Shown here: piece after piece, positions 25,184 to 36,146 of the stretch
Layout: each line of letters starts with the position of its first letter
Position numbering within the stretch: the stretch's first letter is position 1
Assembly (NCBI RefSeq): GCF_000717875.1
Contig: NZ_JOCT01000012.1
Coordinates: 1-64,000 of the forward strand
From: Streptomyces sp. NRRL S-455
GTDB lineage: Bacteria; Actinomycetota; Actinomycetes; Streptomycetales; Streptomycetaceae
Direction: 5' to 3'
Length of the DNA stretch: 64,000 bases
The notes under the pieces: generated by a model
What the model was told of the DNA's origin: nothing
The model's input: only the letters and a program-made list of their open reading frames with translations
The model's database searches: none
Translations under genes and position numbers: made by a program

Positions 25184-27694
25184 TCAGCGGTCGGCGGTCG
25201 GAGTCGAGGGGACGGGGCCGGCGGCGGCTTGCCGGTGTGCGGCCGGCTCCTCGCCGTACGGCGGCTCGGCGTCGTCGTCACGGGCCCGGAGCGTGCCGCG
25301 CTGGAAGCCCGCCAGGGAGGACGCGGCCGCTTCCGCGGTGAACTCGTCGAAGGAGGCGTCTTCTTCGGGGGCGGACTCCTCACGCAGTTCCTCCACCAGG
25401 CTGGTCTGCGGCACCCGGCGGGGGAGCGGGGCGAGGCCGTCCCGGCGGGGGAGCGTCTCGCGGGCGGCGGGGGCCGGGGCGGCGGCGGTCCGCGCGGAGC
25501 CGAGGGGGCGGGGCTCGCGGCGGGTTGCGGCGGTGCCGCCGGCTGCCTGCGGGGCGTCGCCTCCCTGCGGCGCCCCGGTGCCCTGGGACACCTCGTCCCG
25601 CTCGGAGTCCGTGGCATCCCGTCCGGCGGCCACCGGGACCCGCTCGTCCTCCGGAGCGTCGCCGTCCTTCGCACCGCCGCCCGCGCCTTCCGGGCCGGCC
25701 GGGGCCACCACGCCGTTCACGCCGGCTCCGCCGCCGTTCCTGGCGTCCGGCGTCCCGCCGCCCGCGGTCTCCCGCACCACGATCTCGTGCGGTACCAGCA
25801 CGATCGCCGTGGTCCCGCCGTACGGCGACGCGCGCAGGGTGACGGCGATGCCGTGCCGGTGGGCCAGCCGGCCGATCACGAACATGCCGAGCCGCAGGTC
25901 GTCGGCGAGCGCCACCACGTCGAACTGCGGGGGAACCGCGAGCTGTTCGTTGAAGGACGTGTAGTCCTCCTCGGACATGCCGAGACCGCGGTCCTCGACC
26001 TCGACGGCCAGGCCCTTGGCCACCATCTGGGTACGCACCGTGACGGGGCTCGGGGCGGGGGAGTACGCCGTCGCGTTGTCGATGAGCTCCGCCAGCAGAT
26101 GGATGACGTCGGCCACCGCGGGCGGGGCGACGTACACCTCCTCCTCGGTCTGCACCTCCACCCGCTGGTACTCGGCGACCTCGCCGACCGCGCTGCGCAG
26201 GATGTCGATCAGCGCCACCGGCTCGGACCAGCTGCGGCCGGGCCGTTCGCCGCTCACGATGACGAGGTTCTCCTCGTAGCGGCGCAACTGACTGGCGGAG
26301 GAGTCCAGTTCGTACAGGCCCTTGAGGACGTTCGGGTCGGTGTGCTCGCGTTCCAGCGCGTCGAGCTTGCTGAGCTGGAGGTTGACCAGGTTCTGGCTCT
26401 GCCGGGCGATGCCCAGGATGATCTTCTGGAAACCGCGCCGGGTGTCGGCGAGTTCGACCGCGGTGTGCACGGCCGTGCGCTGGGCGGTGTTGAACGCCTG
26501 AGCCACCTGGCCGAGTTCGTCGTGGCCGTAGTCCAGCGGTTGCGCCGCCGACTCCGGATCGACCTTCTCGCCCCGCTCCAGCCGCGCCACCACATCGGGC
26601 AGCCGCTCCTGCGCGAGGCTGACGGCGGCCCGGCGCAGGCCGCGCAGCCGCCGGGACAGCGAGCGGGTGATCCGCCACGACATGCCGACGCACACCAGCA
26701 GCGCGAGGAGCCCGCCGGCGCTCAGGGACGCCGCCTTGATGAGCAGCCCGTCCGCCTTGTCGGCGCTGCGCTCGAGCAGCCCCGTGGTCTGCTGCCGGAT
26801 GAGGGCCGCGTAATGGTCGGACAGCTTGTCCATGGTGGCGTTCCACCGCTTCCGGGCGTCCGGCAGTGCGATCCGGTCCGCTTCCGCGCCGGAGTTGCGG
26901 GCCGCCAGCACCTGGTTCTCGATCGACTGCAGCGTCTGCCACTCCGGGCTCGCCAGGATCCGCTCGGTCTGCGTCTTGGCGGTGCCCGTCAGCTGGGGCA
27001 CGACCTGGTCCTTGACCAGCCAGCGGCGGGTGTTCACCAGCTCCGTGAACTGCACCCGGTCCTCGTCGTTCAGATGCCCCGTCGGCCAGGCCAGGGTGAG
27101 CTGCGCGTCCTCCCGGGAGACCAGCTCCGCCGCGTGCTCCAGCGCGACCAGCGGACCGGCCTGCGAGGTGAGGTCGCCGTCGTCGAACTGGGAGAGCTCC
27201 TGGAAGGCGTGGATCTGGTCGTCGATGATCGAGGTGTACTGGGCGAGCGCCTGCTGCGCGGTGATGTCGGTGGGGTTGTCCACCTGGTCCCGGTAGTACT
27301 CCAGGCTGCCCACCGACCCCAGCACCGAGTACAGCCGGTCCGATATGCGGGAGGGCGCCTCCTCGATCGCGTCCGCCTGCCCGACCAGCTTCGCGACCGC
27401 CTTGTCGGTCTCCTCGCGCTGCGCGTCGAGAGCCGCCCTGGACCCGTGCGGCGAGGCGAGCCAGGCCGCCGACAGGCTCCGCTCCCGCTGCAGCGCGAGC
27501 GTCGCGTCGGTTCCCATGGCACCGGTCGACCGGCTCAGCTCCGTCTGGTCACGCAGCCGGAGCCCCTCCGAGAACATCTGGATCGTCGTCACGCCCCACA
27601 TGGCGGCGAGGGTGACGCTGGGCACCAGGGCCAGAAGCACCAACGAGAGGCGTATGGAACCGAGACGGCGCCGGGCTCCTGTCCGTCGAGACAT
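25184..27694 (-). CDS. cvnA: Conservon sensor-kinase-like protein with nitrate-sensing-type domain (CvnA)
   Basis: About 836 residues: membrane helix (about 18-38), extracytoplasmic NIT-like all-helical sensor (about 45-330), second helix and HAMP (about 335-410), an atypical dimerisation region lacking a clear HisKA phospho-His, a HATPase domain (LAELIDNATAYSPAPSPVTV, EVEDRGLGMSEED), and a disordered Ala/Pro/Gly-rich tail of over 200 residues. ATG at 27694 is preferred; an in-frame GTG at 27796 would add an Arg/Pro-rich stretch. It is the first gene of cvnABCD. Confidence 0.9.
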   Translation of the reverse strand: MSRRTGARRRLGSIRLSLVLLALVPSVTLAAMWGVTTIQMFSEGLRLRDQTELSRSTGAMGTDATLALQRERSLSAAWLASPHGSRAALDAQREETDKAVAKLVGQADAIEEAPSRISDRLYSVLGSVGSLEYYRDQVDNPTDITAQQALAQYTSIIDDQIHAFQELSQFDDGDLTSQAGPLVALEHAAELVSREDAQLTLAWPTGHLNDEDRVQFTELVNTRRWLVKDQVVPQLTGTAKTQTERILASPEWQTLQSIENQVLAARNSGAEADRIALPDARKRWNATMDKLSDHYAALIRQQTTGLLERSADKADGLLIKAASLSAGGLLALLVCVGMSWRITRSLSRRLRGLRRAAVSLAQERLPDVVARLERGEKVDPESAAQPLDYGHDELGQVAQAFNTAQRTAVHTAVELADTRRGFQKIILGIARQSQNLVNLQLSKLDALEREHTDPNVLKGLYELDSSASQLRRYEENLVIVSGERPGRSWSEPVALIDILRSAVGEVAEYQRVEVQTEEEVYVAPPAVADVIHLLAELIDNATAYSPAPSPVTVRTQMVAKGLAVEVEDRGLGMSEEDYTSFNEQLAVPPQFDVVALADDLRLGMFVIGRLAHRHGIAVTLRASPYGGTTAIVLVPHEIVVRETAGGGTPDARNGGGAGVNGVVAPAGPEGAGGGAKDGDAPEDERVPVAAGRDATDSERDEVSQGTGAPQGGDAPQAAGGTAATRREPRPLGSARTAAAPAPAARETLPRRDGLAPLPRRVPQTSLVEELREESAPEEDASFDEFTAEAAASSLAGFQRGTLRARDDDAEPPYGEEPAAHRQAAAGPVPSTPTADR

Positions 27695-27884
27695 CGTCGT
27701 CCTAGGGCGATCAGCGGGGAGGGCGGAACGGGGAGGCGGAACGGTGGGGGAGGAGGGGGGACGGGCGCGGGAGTGGGGGCGTGCCGCGCACGGCACATGG
27801 GATGGGCTGGATGTTATCCGTACAAGTGACCGTACGAACCGGACCTGACCGAATCTTTGGCGACACCGTCACAGGAAGTGTCCG

Positions 27885-28898
27885 TCACCGGGTCCCGGCG
27901 GCGGCGAACCGGGCCACCGAGGAAACGTTCGACCTGGTCACGAACGCCGGACCGGTGAGCACCGGCGCTGCCCCGCCGCCGCTGACGTTGCCGTTGGTCC
28001 GGTACAGCCAGAGGGCGTCCACCGCGAGGTAGCCCTGCAGATAGGGCTGCTGGTCCACGGCGAACCGCACTTCGCCGCCCTGGACCGCCTTGACCAGGTC
28101 CTTGTTGAGGTCGAAGGTGGCGACCTCGGCTCCGCTGCCGGCCTGTCGCACGGCCTCGACGGCGGCCAGCGCGAACTGGGCGCCGTTGGTGACCACCTCG
28201 TCGATGCTCGCGTCCTGCCGGAGCCGCGAGGCGATCATGGCGGTCACCGCGTCCATGTCGGTGCCGTCCACGTACAGGTTGTCGGTGTCGCCGCGGAACG
28301 TCTTCCTCACCCCGGCGCAGCGGGCCTCCAGCGCGACGTTGCCCCGCTCGTGCACGACGCACAGGGCGTGCTCGGCCTTCAACGCGTTCAGCTTGTCGCC
28401 GACCGCCCGGCCCGCGACGGAGTCGTCCATGCCGAAGTACTCCAGCAGTCCGGAGGGCCGCCAGGCGCCGATGCCGGAGTTGAGTCCGACGACGGGAATG
28501 CCGGCCTCCTTGGCCTGGGCGATCGGCCCCCGCATGGCCGTCGGTTTGGCCAGCGTCACGGCGATGCCGTCGACCTTGTCGCGGACCGCCTTCCGTATCA
28601 GGTCGGCCTGCGCGGCCGGGTCGGCGTCGCTGGCGTAGGTCAACTCGACGCCGTCCTTGGCGGCGGCCGTCTCGGCTCCCCTGCGCACCAGGTCCCAGAA
28701 GGCGTCGCCCTTGCCGCCGTGCGTGACCAGGGCGACCCTCATCCCGGCGTCCGGCCCGCCCGCCGCGTTCGCGTCCGGCCCGTCCTCGGTCATGCCGAGG
28801 GCGGAGCAGCCGGCCACCAGCAGACACACGGCGGACGCCAGGGCCACGGCACGGGTGAGTCGTCTCGCTGCGGTGTGCGGTGGGGGAGGAGAGTTCAT
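27885..28898 (-). CDS. Sugar-binding lipoprotein, type 1 periplasmic-binding fold (RbsB-like)
   Basis: A 337-residue protein with a lipoprotein signal peptide (CLLVAGC) and an RbsB/LacI-type sugar-binding fold: MRVALVTHGGKGDAFW, DGIAVTLAKPTA, IPVVGLNSGIG, and AVDQQPYLQGYLAVDALW. No permease or ATPase gene accompanies it. It lies immediately upstream of cvnA in the same direction, so it may be a ligand receptor for the conservon sensor rather than a transporter subunit (inference). ATG at 28898 gives a proper signal peptide; an upstream start at 29030 would not. Confidence 0.8.
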   Translation of the reverse strand: MNSPPPPHTAARRLTRAVALASAVCLLVAGCSALGMTEDGPDANAAGGPDAGMRVALVTHGGKGDAFWDLVRRGAETAAAKDGVELTYASDADPAAQADLIRKAVRDKVDGIAVTLAKPTAMRGPIAQAKEAGIPVVGLNSGIGAWRPSGLLEYFGMDDSVAGRAVGDKLNALKAEHALCVVHERGNVALEARCAGVRKTFRGDTDNLYVDGTDMDAVTAMIASRLRQDASIDEVVTNGAQFALAAVEAVRQAGSGAEVATFDLNKDLVKAVQGGEVRFAVDQQPYLQGYLAVDALWLYRTNGNVSGGGAAPVLTGPAFVTRSNVSSVARFAAAGTR

Positions 28899-29258
28899 GG
28901 GGGGCGGACCTCGCTGTGCGGCCGAGCAAGAGCAGGGGGAGAGCGGGGCCGTGAACGTGCACGACCCGATGACTCTCGCTGGCCACGGAGCCAACCGTGT
29001 GTGACCACCGGTCGTCAAGTGAGCGGCCACATGCAGTGAGTTGATGCCGCCGCATCGTGATGATCTGTTCGACCCGTCGAACGATGGGCGGTCCTTTGTC
29101 CTGGTCGGTCATGGCTTGCGGCCCACTACTTCGCGTATCGCGATGCCCTCGCCCCGGATCGCGCGGGCGTTCGAAACGGTTCCGTTTTCCGTACCGTCCG
29201 TGCGGTTCGGGCGCCACACGTGTGGACCTGGACGAGGCGAGAGCGGCGCGACCCCCGG
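28899..29258. other. Intergenic region between the P450 and the binding-protein gene
   Basis: No convincing gene is seen. It contains a small palindrome, GTTCGA-cccg-TCGAAC (29067-29082), and presumably the promoter of the binding-protein/conservon unit. No clear -10/-35 pair was found. Confidence 0.4.
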
Positions 29259-30515
29259 TCAGCCCGTCAGGACCGGCAGCGACCGATGGCCGTGGGAGAT
29301 GAACGAGTCCACCGGCCGCAGCTCGTCCGACGGTACGGCGAGGGTGAGCCCGGGGAACCGCTCGAACAGGGCGGGCAGGGCGACCCGTGCCTCCAGCCGT
29401 CCGAGCGGGGCGCCCAGGCAGTGATGGACGCCGTACCCGAAGGCCAGATGGTCCTTCGAGGCGCGGGTGACGTCGAAGGCGGCGGCGTCCGGGCCGTGCT
29501 GCTCCGGGTCGCGTCCGGCGGCGGCGTAGGCGGCGAGGATCGCCTCACCCTTGCGGATCACCGCGCCGTCCGGGCCGCCCAGTTCGCCGAGCGGGAGGTC
29601 CTCGACGGCGTACCGCAGCGGCAGGCTGGCCACCGGCGCCTCGGCCCGCAGGGTCTCCTCGATCACGTCGTCCCAGGAGGCCCGCCCGGCGCGCACGTGC
29701 GCGAGCTGACCGGGGTGGGTGAGCAGCGCGTGGACGGCGTTGTCGAGCAGGTTGACCGTCGTCTCGTGGCCCGCGCTGATCACCAGCATCAGCGTGTCGA
29801 GCAGTTCCTGCTCGCTGAGTCTTGTGCCGCTCTCCTCCTCGTGGGCCGCGATCAGCGCGGAGGTCAGATCGTCGCCGGGTGACGCCTGTTTCGCCGCGAC
29901 GAGTTCACCGAGGACGGCGTAGAACCGGGTGTAGATGTCGACGACTTCCGCCGCGTCGGCCGAGGTGTGGAAGACCCCGTCCACCACGGCCCGCAGTTCT
30001 GCCCCCAGCTCCTCGGGCAGTCCGAGCAGTTCACCGATGACCTGGATGGGCAGCGGATAGCAGAACTCCTCCCGCAGATCGACCGGGTGGCCGTCGGCGC
30101 CGCCGCCGGCCCCGGCCTTGGCGACCCGGTCGAGCAGCGTCGCGGTGATCTCCTCGATCCGGGGCCGCAGCGCGGCGGTGCGTCGGGCGGTGAACGCCTT
30201 GGAGACGAGGGTGCGCAGCCGTTTGTGCTCGGTGCCGTAGGCCGTGAACATGTTCTGCACCGCGACCCAGGTGTACAGCGGCCAGTCCGGTGAGACCTGG
30301 CCGTCGATCCAGCGTTGCCAGTGCCGGCGCGGGTCCTTCGACACCCGCGGGTCGGTGAGGAGCCGCTTCAGCAGCGGGGCGCTGCTGACCGCCCAGGCCG
30401 GGACACCGTGGGGGAGTTCGACGGGGGTGACGGGGCCGCGCCCGCGGATCCGGGTGGCCTCGCCGTGGATGTCGCGGCCGGTCGGGTCGATCACTGTCGG
30501 GTCGGTGAATTCCAT
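29259..30515 (-). CDS. Cytochrome P450
   Basis: A 418-residue soluble bacterial P450 of the CYP105/107-like size class. Present are the I-helix oxygen-activation motif AGHETT, the K-helix ExxR motif in EETLRAEAP, and the heme-binding loop FGYGVHHCLG with the thiolate Cys at about residue 366. It needs a ferredoxin and a reductase, neither of which is adjacent. S. coelicolor conservons are sometimes accompanied by P450 genes, so association with the nearby cvn genes is plausible. The substrate is unknown. Confidence 0.92.
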   Translation of the reverse strand: MEFTDPTVIDPTGRDIHGEATRIRGRGPVTPVELPHGVPAWAVSSAPLLKRLLTDPRVSKDPRRHWQRWIDGQVSPDWPLYTWVAVQNMFTAYGTEHKRLRTLVSKAFTARRTAALRPRIEEITATLLDRVAKAGAGGGADGHPVDLREEFCYPLPIQVIGELLGLPEELGAELRAVVDGVFHTSADAAEVVDIYTRFYAVLGELVAAKQASPGDDLTSALIAAHEEESGTRLSEQELLDTLMLVISAGHETTVNLLDNAVHALLTHPGQLAHVRAGRASWDDVIEETLRAEAPVASLPLRYAVEDLPLGELGGPDGAVIRKGEAILAAYAAAGRDPEQHGPDAAAFDVTRASKDHLAFGYGVHHCLGAPLGRLEARVALPALFERFPGLTLAVPSDELRPVDSFISHGHRSLPVLTG

Positions 30516-30641
30516 CGGACTCTCCCTGGGCTGACGGCTGTTCGGGTGGCGCGCGTACGCCTCGTGGGCGAACGCGCGACACGTCCAGCCAAGTGGCCGC
30601 GGCGGTGCGGCACCAGGGGGCAGCGGATCAGTGGCTTGTTT

Positions 30642-31100
30642 TCAGACGGTCTGGCCGGCTTCCCGCTCCAGGGGCTGTGTCACCGCCTTCGCGGCCCGCG
30701 CCTCCTTCCTGCGCCGCCGCCGGCTGACGCGTGGTTCCTGGTCCGGGAGCCAGCCGAAGGTGAGGCAGCTGCCGACGACGCCCAGGAGCAGACCCACGAA
30801 GAAGCCGCCCAGGTTCGAGGTCACCCAGGTGCCCAGGGAGACCAGGACGCCGATGACCGAGTAGAACAGGCGCTGGGCGGGGCTGAAGAGGATCAGCACG
30901 CCGCAGAGCAGCATCACGACCGGGAGCAGGTAGCCCGCCAGGCCCTGCATACCGACGTGCAGGACGACGTCGAGCGACGCCTTCAGGGTGAGCAGGATCT
31001 CCGCCCCGCCCAGGGTGAGCAGCAGCCCGCCCCAGAACGGACGGCCGGCCCGCCACCGGCGGAAGGCGGGCCGGAACTTCCCCCTCGGACCGCCGGACAT
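30642..31100 (-). CDS. DUF6114 membrane protein
   Basis: A 152-residue protein with about four membrane helices (GGLLLTLGGAEILLTL, GLAGYLLPVVMLLCGVLILF, LFYSVIGVLVSLG, NLGGFFVGLLLGVVGS) and a basic C-terminal tail. It starts by TGATG overlap with the upstream DUF6230 gene. The pair is conserved in Streptomyces with unknown function; physical partnership is likely. Confidence 0.8.
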   Translation of the reverse strand: MSGGPRGKFRPAFRRWRAGRPFWGGLLLTLGGAEILLTLKASLDVVLHVGMQGLAGYLLPVVMLLCGVLILFSPAQRLFYSVIGVLVSLGTWVTSNLGGFFVGLLLGVVGSCLTFGWLPDQEPRVSRRRRRKEARAAKAVTQPLEREAGQTV

Positions 31101-31771
31101 CAGCAACCCGATTCGCTGAAGCCCAGCTTCAGCCCCGGCAGCCTGAACACGGCTGCTGTGGTGGCGTAGTTGGTCTGCCGCAGTTCGGTGATGCGCACGG
31201 TGTCGGACTGCTGGCTGAACACGCCCTTCGGCCCCTTCCCCAGCGGGCCGGCCTTGTTGAGCTCGCTGGCGTCGTTGCCGATCTCGATGTTGGTGAAGCG
31301 GGCGTTGCCGGACAGCTCCGTCGAGTCGGTGGTCAGGTCGCTGGCGCGGACCTTGTCCTTTCCGCCGCCCGCCTTGATGACCAGGTTCGTGCCGCCCAGG
31401 TTCACGCTCTGGCAGAGCTTGGTGAGCGTCGCCTTCTTGATCACGGACGTGACGACGACCACCTGGCCGCCGGTGTCACCCTCGTTCGGGCTGTCCTCGG
31501 CCATCTCCCGCATGCCGCCGAACTGCGCGAAGCCGTCGCCCTTCAGCTCGGTGGCGGTGACCGTGAACGGCATGCCGGAGATGGCGAACTGCACGCCCAG
31601 TGCCCCCTCGGCGGTGAGCACCGCGAGTCCGGTGGCGACCAGTGTGGCGGGCACCGCCATCACCGCGGCCCGGCGTGCCCGGACCCGCCCGCGGCGCGCG
31701 GGGGCGTCATCGGCGTCCGGCGCGGTGGCGCCGTCCGGTCTTTCGGGGGTGTGCTCGGCGGAGGAGGTCAT
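31100..31771 (-). CDS. DUF6230 secreted/membrane-anchored protein
   Basis: A 223-residue protein: disordered acidic N-terminus, basic stretch, one membrane helix (AVMAVPATLVATGLAVLTAE), then an extracytoplasmic beta-rich domain ending in a Cys (GFSESGC). The family is sometimes mislabelled cholesterol esterase. ATG at 31771 follows GGAG six bases away; an ATG 15 codons upstream (31816) is an alternative. It is coupled to the DUF6114 gene. Confidence 0.78.
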   Translation of the reverse strand: MTSSAEHTPERPDGATAPDADDAPARRGRVRARRAAVMAVPATLVATGLAVLTAEGALGVQFAISGMPFTVTATELKGDGFAQFGGMREMAEDSPNEGDTGGQVVVVTSVIKKATLTKLCQSVNLGGTNLVIKAGGGKDKVRASDLTTDSTELSGNARFTNIEIGNDASELNKAGPLGKGPKGVFSQQSDTVRITELRQTNYATTAAVFRLPGLKLGFSESGC

Positions 31772-33060
<1,289 letters not shown>

Positions 33061-33070
33061 GCTCTTGAGG

Positions 33071-33091
33071 GCGTCGGTTCAGCGCCGACGC
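33071..33091. terminator. Hairpin between convergent genes
   Basis: GCGTCGG (33071-33077) pairs with CCGACGC (33085-33091) around a seven-base loop. It lies 10 bases after the secreted-protein stop and overlaps the LPMO stop, so it could act in both directions. Confidence 0.45.
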
Positions 33092-33954
33092 AGCCGTACC
33101 GCCAGGGCGGCGCCGCCGGTGAGCACCAGCACCCCGGCGGCGCCGCCCGCCAGCATGGGCGTGGACGGGCCCGAGGAGGAGCCGGACGCGGAGGCCGACG
33201 GGGTGCGTTGACTCCGCGGCTGCGGGCCAGGGGTGCTCGGGGCGGCGGCGCTCTCCTCCTCCTCCATCACCTCCTTCGCCCTTTCCTTCTCCTTCGCCTT
33301 GTCCTTCGTCTTCTCCTCCGGGAACACCACGTCCGAGCACGTGTAGTACGTGTCCGGCGTGCTGCTGTTCTGCCAGACCGTGTACAGCACGTGCCGCCCG
33401 GTCCGGTCGGACGGCAGTGTCGCCTCGAGGCGGTACGCGCCGTCCGTCAGCGTCGGGTCGGTCACCTCCGCGAACGGCTCACCGGGCAGGTCGGACCAGG
33501 ACAGCGGCTCGGCCGGATCGTAGCCGGGCTTCGTCAGGTACATCCGGAACGTGCCGGTGTGCGGGATCGTCGACACGTACCGCATGGTCAGCTTCGCGCC
33601 GGGTATCACCCGGGTGGCCGGCCAGTCGGCGCGGGCGAGGTCGAGACCCTTGTAGGCGGGCAGGCCCCCGCTGCACAGCTTCCCGTCCGGGACGACCTCG
33701 CGGTCCCGGCCGTTCACGTTCGCCACCCGCAGGTTGTCCCACGCCGTGAAGGGTGCGCCGTTCGCGCTGACAGCCGCCCGGCACGCCGCCGAGCCGGCGT
33801 CGTCACCTCCCTCGGGGGAGCAGGCCACCACCCGGCTCACCGGGTCCGTCGGCGCACCGTGCGCCGACGCCGTACCCGCCGCGCACAGCGGCAGCAGCAG
33901 CGGGGTCACCAGGGCGGCAGCGAGTGCGGCGCGGGGTGCGGTCACGGGAGGCAT
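33079..33954 (-). CDS. Membrane-anchored AA10 lytic polysaccharide monooxygenase
   Basis: About 291 residues: signal peptide ending in TASA, mature N-terminus HGAPTDPVSR so that His32 becomes the N-terminal copper ligand, and second copper His at about 132 (STIPHTGTF), giving the histidine brace. An AA10 core follows (LCSGGLPAYKGLDLARADWP, HVLYTVWQNSS, YYTCSDV), then a highly charged linker (EEKTKDKAKEKERAKE), a Ser/Pro-rich stretch, a C-terminal membrane helix and RLRRR. It should oxidatively cleave chitin- or cellulose-like glycan at the cell surface. The anchor suggests cell-wall or hyphal-surface work rather than foraging. ATG 33954 or GTG 33945 could be the start. Confidence 0.88.
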   Translation of the reverse strand: MPPVTAPRAALAAALVTPLLLPLCAAGTASAHGAPTDPVSRVVACSPEGGDDAGSAACRAAVSANGAPFTAWDNLRVANVNGRDREVVPDGKLCSGGLPAYKGLDLARADWPATRVIPGAKLTMRYVSTIPHTGTFRMYLTKPGYDPAEPLSWSDLPGEPFAEVTDPTLTDGAYRLEATLPSDRTGRHVLYTVWQNSSTPDTYYTCSDVVFPEEKTKDKAKEKERAKEVMEEEESAAAPSTPGPQPRSQRTPSASASGSSSGPSTPMLAGGAAGVLVLTGGAALAVRLRRR

Positions 33955-34306
33955 CCGTCTGCGTCTCCTCGGCAGGGGCGGGAGTGGTCGAAAGTGCAGT
34001 ACGGCGGAGCGGCCCGGCGCGTTCACCCGCCGCGACCCGATCGAAAACGGGCCATTCGCATCCAACTGCCCAGCACAGAGGGTTGTTTCTCAGCCGGATC
34101 GAGGGTTTCCCCCGTATCCCGATGACCTTTCCTTTGCCTATCGTTCGACCACAGCTGACCCACAGGTAACCCCGAACGGGTCCGCTCCCCACACGCCCTG
34201 GCCGGCCATCGCGTCGCTTGTCGAACCACCCCCCTCCGCTTCGACGACGAAGCGCGTCCACCGCCGCTCCGTCCAGCCCGGAGTCCGGTAACGAAAGGCA
34301 ACGACA
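33955..34306. other. Divergent intergenic region (LPMO / subtilase)
   Basis: Divergent promoter region of the LPMO and the subtilase. GAAAGG (about 34292) is the likely SD of the protease. No clear promoter boxes, repeat or small gene were recognised. Confidence 0.4.
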
Positions 34307-36106
34307 GTGCGTACCTCCCCAGAGCTCAGACGGAAGCTGATATCCGTCGCCGTCGTCTCCGCCGCCCTGCTGACCGCCGCCCCCGCCTCGGTCGCCGTCG
34401 CCCAGGAGTCCGCCCCGCAGCCCGCCGCCGTCCCGGCAGCCCAGACCGAGGCCGCCCCCGGCGCCCCGGCCGAGCGGCTCATCGTCGGCTACAAGTCCGG
34501 CGCCTCCGAGGCCAAGTCGAACAGGGCCGCTGCCGAAGACGCCGCGGCCAAGGCCGAGAAGACCGGCGAGGAGATCGACTTCCAGCGCCGCCTCGGCACC
34601 GGCGCCGCCCTCGTCGAGCTCGGCACCAACCCCACCCGCGCGGACGTCGCCGACGTCGTCGCCCAGTACCAGGCCGACCCGCAGGTCGCCTACGTCGTGC
34701 CGGACCGCCTGAACAAGCCGACGGCCGTCACGCCGAACGACACCGAGTACAGCAAGCAGTGGGACCTGTTCGAGTCGACCGCGGGCATGAACGTCCCGGC
34801 CGCCTGGGACACCACGACCGGCACCGGCGTCACCGTCGCCGTGATCGACACCGGCTACGTCACCCACTCCGACCTGGCCGCGAACATCGTCGGCGGTTAC
34901 GACTTCATCTCCGACACCGCCGTGTCCGTCGACGGCAACGGCCGCGACAGCAACCCGGCCGACCCGGGCGACTGGTACAACGCCAACGAGTGTGGTGCGG
35001 GCATCCCGGCCTCCAACTCCTCCTGGCACGGCACCCACGTGGCCGGCACCATCGCCGCCGCCACCAACAACGGCAAGGGTGTCGCCGGTGTCGCCTACGG
35101 CGCCAAGATCTCCCCGATCCGTGTCCTCGGCAAGTGCGGCGGCTACGACTCCGACATCATCGACGCCATCACCTGGGCCTCCGGCGGCACCGTCTCCGGT
35201 GTGCCCGCCAACACCAACGTCGCCAAGGTCATCAACATGAGCCTCGGCGGGAGCGGCGCCTGCTCCACCGCCACCCAGAGCGCCATCAACGGCGCCGTGA
35301 ACCGCGGCACCGCGGTCGTCGTCGCGGCCGGCAACGAGAACCAGAACGTCTCCAATGCCTCGCCGGCGAACTGCGGCAACGTCATCACGGTCGCCGCGAC
35401 CAACCGCGCCGGCGGCCGCGCCTCGTACTCCAACTACGGTTCCCTCGTGGACATCGCGGCCCCCGGCGGCGAGACCCGCACCGCCACGGCGAACGGCATC
35501 CTCTCCACGCTGAACTCCGGAACCAAGACGCCGTCGAGCGAGAACTACGCCTACTACCAGGGCACCAGCATGGCCACGCCGCACGTCGCGGGCCTCGCCG
35601 CCCTGATGAAGTCGGCCAACACCGCCCTCACCCCGGCGCAGATCGAGTCGGCCATCAAGGCCAACGCCCGTGCGCTGCCCGGCACCTGCTCCGGCGGCTG
35701 CGGCGCGGGCCTCGCGGACGCCGCCAAGACGGTCCAGGCCGTCAAGGGCGGTTCGTCCACCGGCACGACCTTCTCCAGCACCACCGCCGTCGCCATCCCG
35801 GACAACGGATCCGCGATCGAGTCGCCGATCAGCGTCACCGGCCGCAGCGGCAACGCCCCCTCGGCCCTCCAGGTCGGTGTCGACATCACCCACACCTACC
35901 GCGGCGACCTCGTCATCGACCTGGTCGCGCCGGACGGTTCGGCGTACCGCCTGAAGTCCGCCGCCTCGGACTCCGCCGACGACGTGAAGACCACCTACAC
36001 GGTCAACGCCTCCGGCGAGAGCGCGAACGGCACCTGGAAGCTCCGTGTCCAGGACACCGCGGCGCAGGACACCGGGACGCTCAACAGCTGGAAGCTGACC
36101 TTCTGA
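34307..36106 (+). CDS. Secreted subtilisin-like serine protease (S8) with P-type C-terminal domain
   Basis: A 599-residue exported protease: signal peptide (about 1-32), I9-type inhibitory propeptide (RLIVGYKSG ... QVAYVVPDRL, about 55-135), and an S8 catalytic domain with Asp in VAVIDTGY, His in SWHGTHVAGT and Ser in GTSMATPHVAG. The C-terminal ~115 residues resemble the proprotein-convertase P domain (VGVDITHTYRGDLVIDLVAP, GTWKLRVQDTAAQDTGTL). The GTG start lies nine bases after GAAAGG. It digests extracellular protein. A strong terminator follows. Confidence 0.93.
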   Translation: MRTSPELRRKLISVAVVSAALLTAAPASVAVAQESAPQPAAVPAAQTEAAPGAPAERLIVGYKSGASEAKSNRAAAEDAAAKAEKTGEEIDFQRRLGTGAALVELGTNPTRADVADVVAQYQADPQVAYVVPDRLNKPTAVTPNDTEYSKQWDLFESTAGMNVPAAWDTTTGTGVTVAVIDTGYVTHSDLAANIVGGYDFISDTAVSVDGNGRDSNPADPGDWYNANECGAGIPASNSSWHGTHVAGTIAAATNNGKGVAGVAYGAKISPIRVLGKCGGYDSDIIDAITWASGGTVSGVPANTNVAKVINMSLGGSGACSTATQSAINGAVNRGTAVVVAAGNENQNVSNASPANCGNVITVAATNRAGGRASYSNYGSLVDIAAPGGETRTATANGILSTLNSGTKTPSSENYAYYQGTSMATPHVAGLAALMKSANTALTPAQIESAIKANARALPGTCSGGCGAGLADAAKTVQAVKGGSSTGTTFSSTTAVAIPDNGSAIESPISVTGRSGNAPSALQVGVDITHTYRGDLVIDLVAPDGSAYRLKSAASDSADDVKTTYTVNASGESANGTWKLRVQDTAAQDTGTLNSWKLTF

Positions 36107-36146
36107 TCCCGTCACGGGAACTCTGAACGGGATCGGGCCACGAGCG

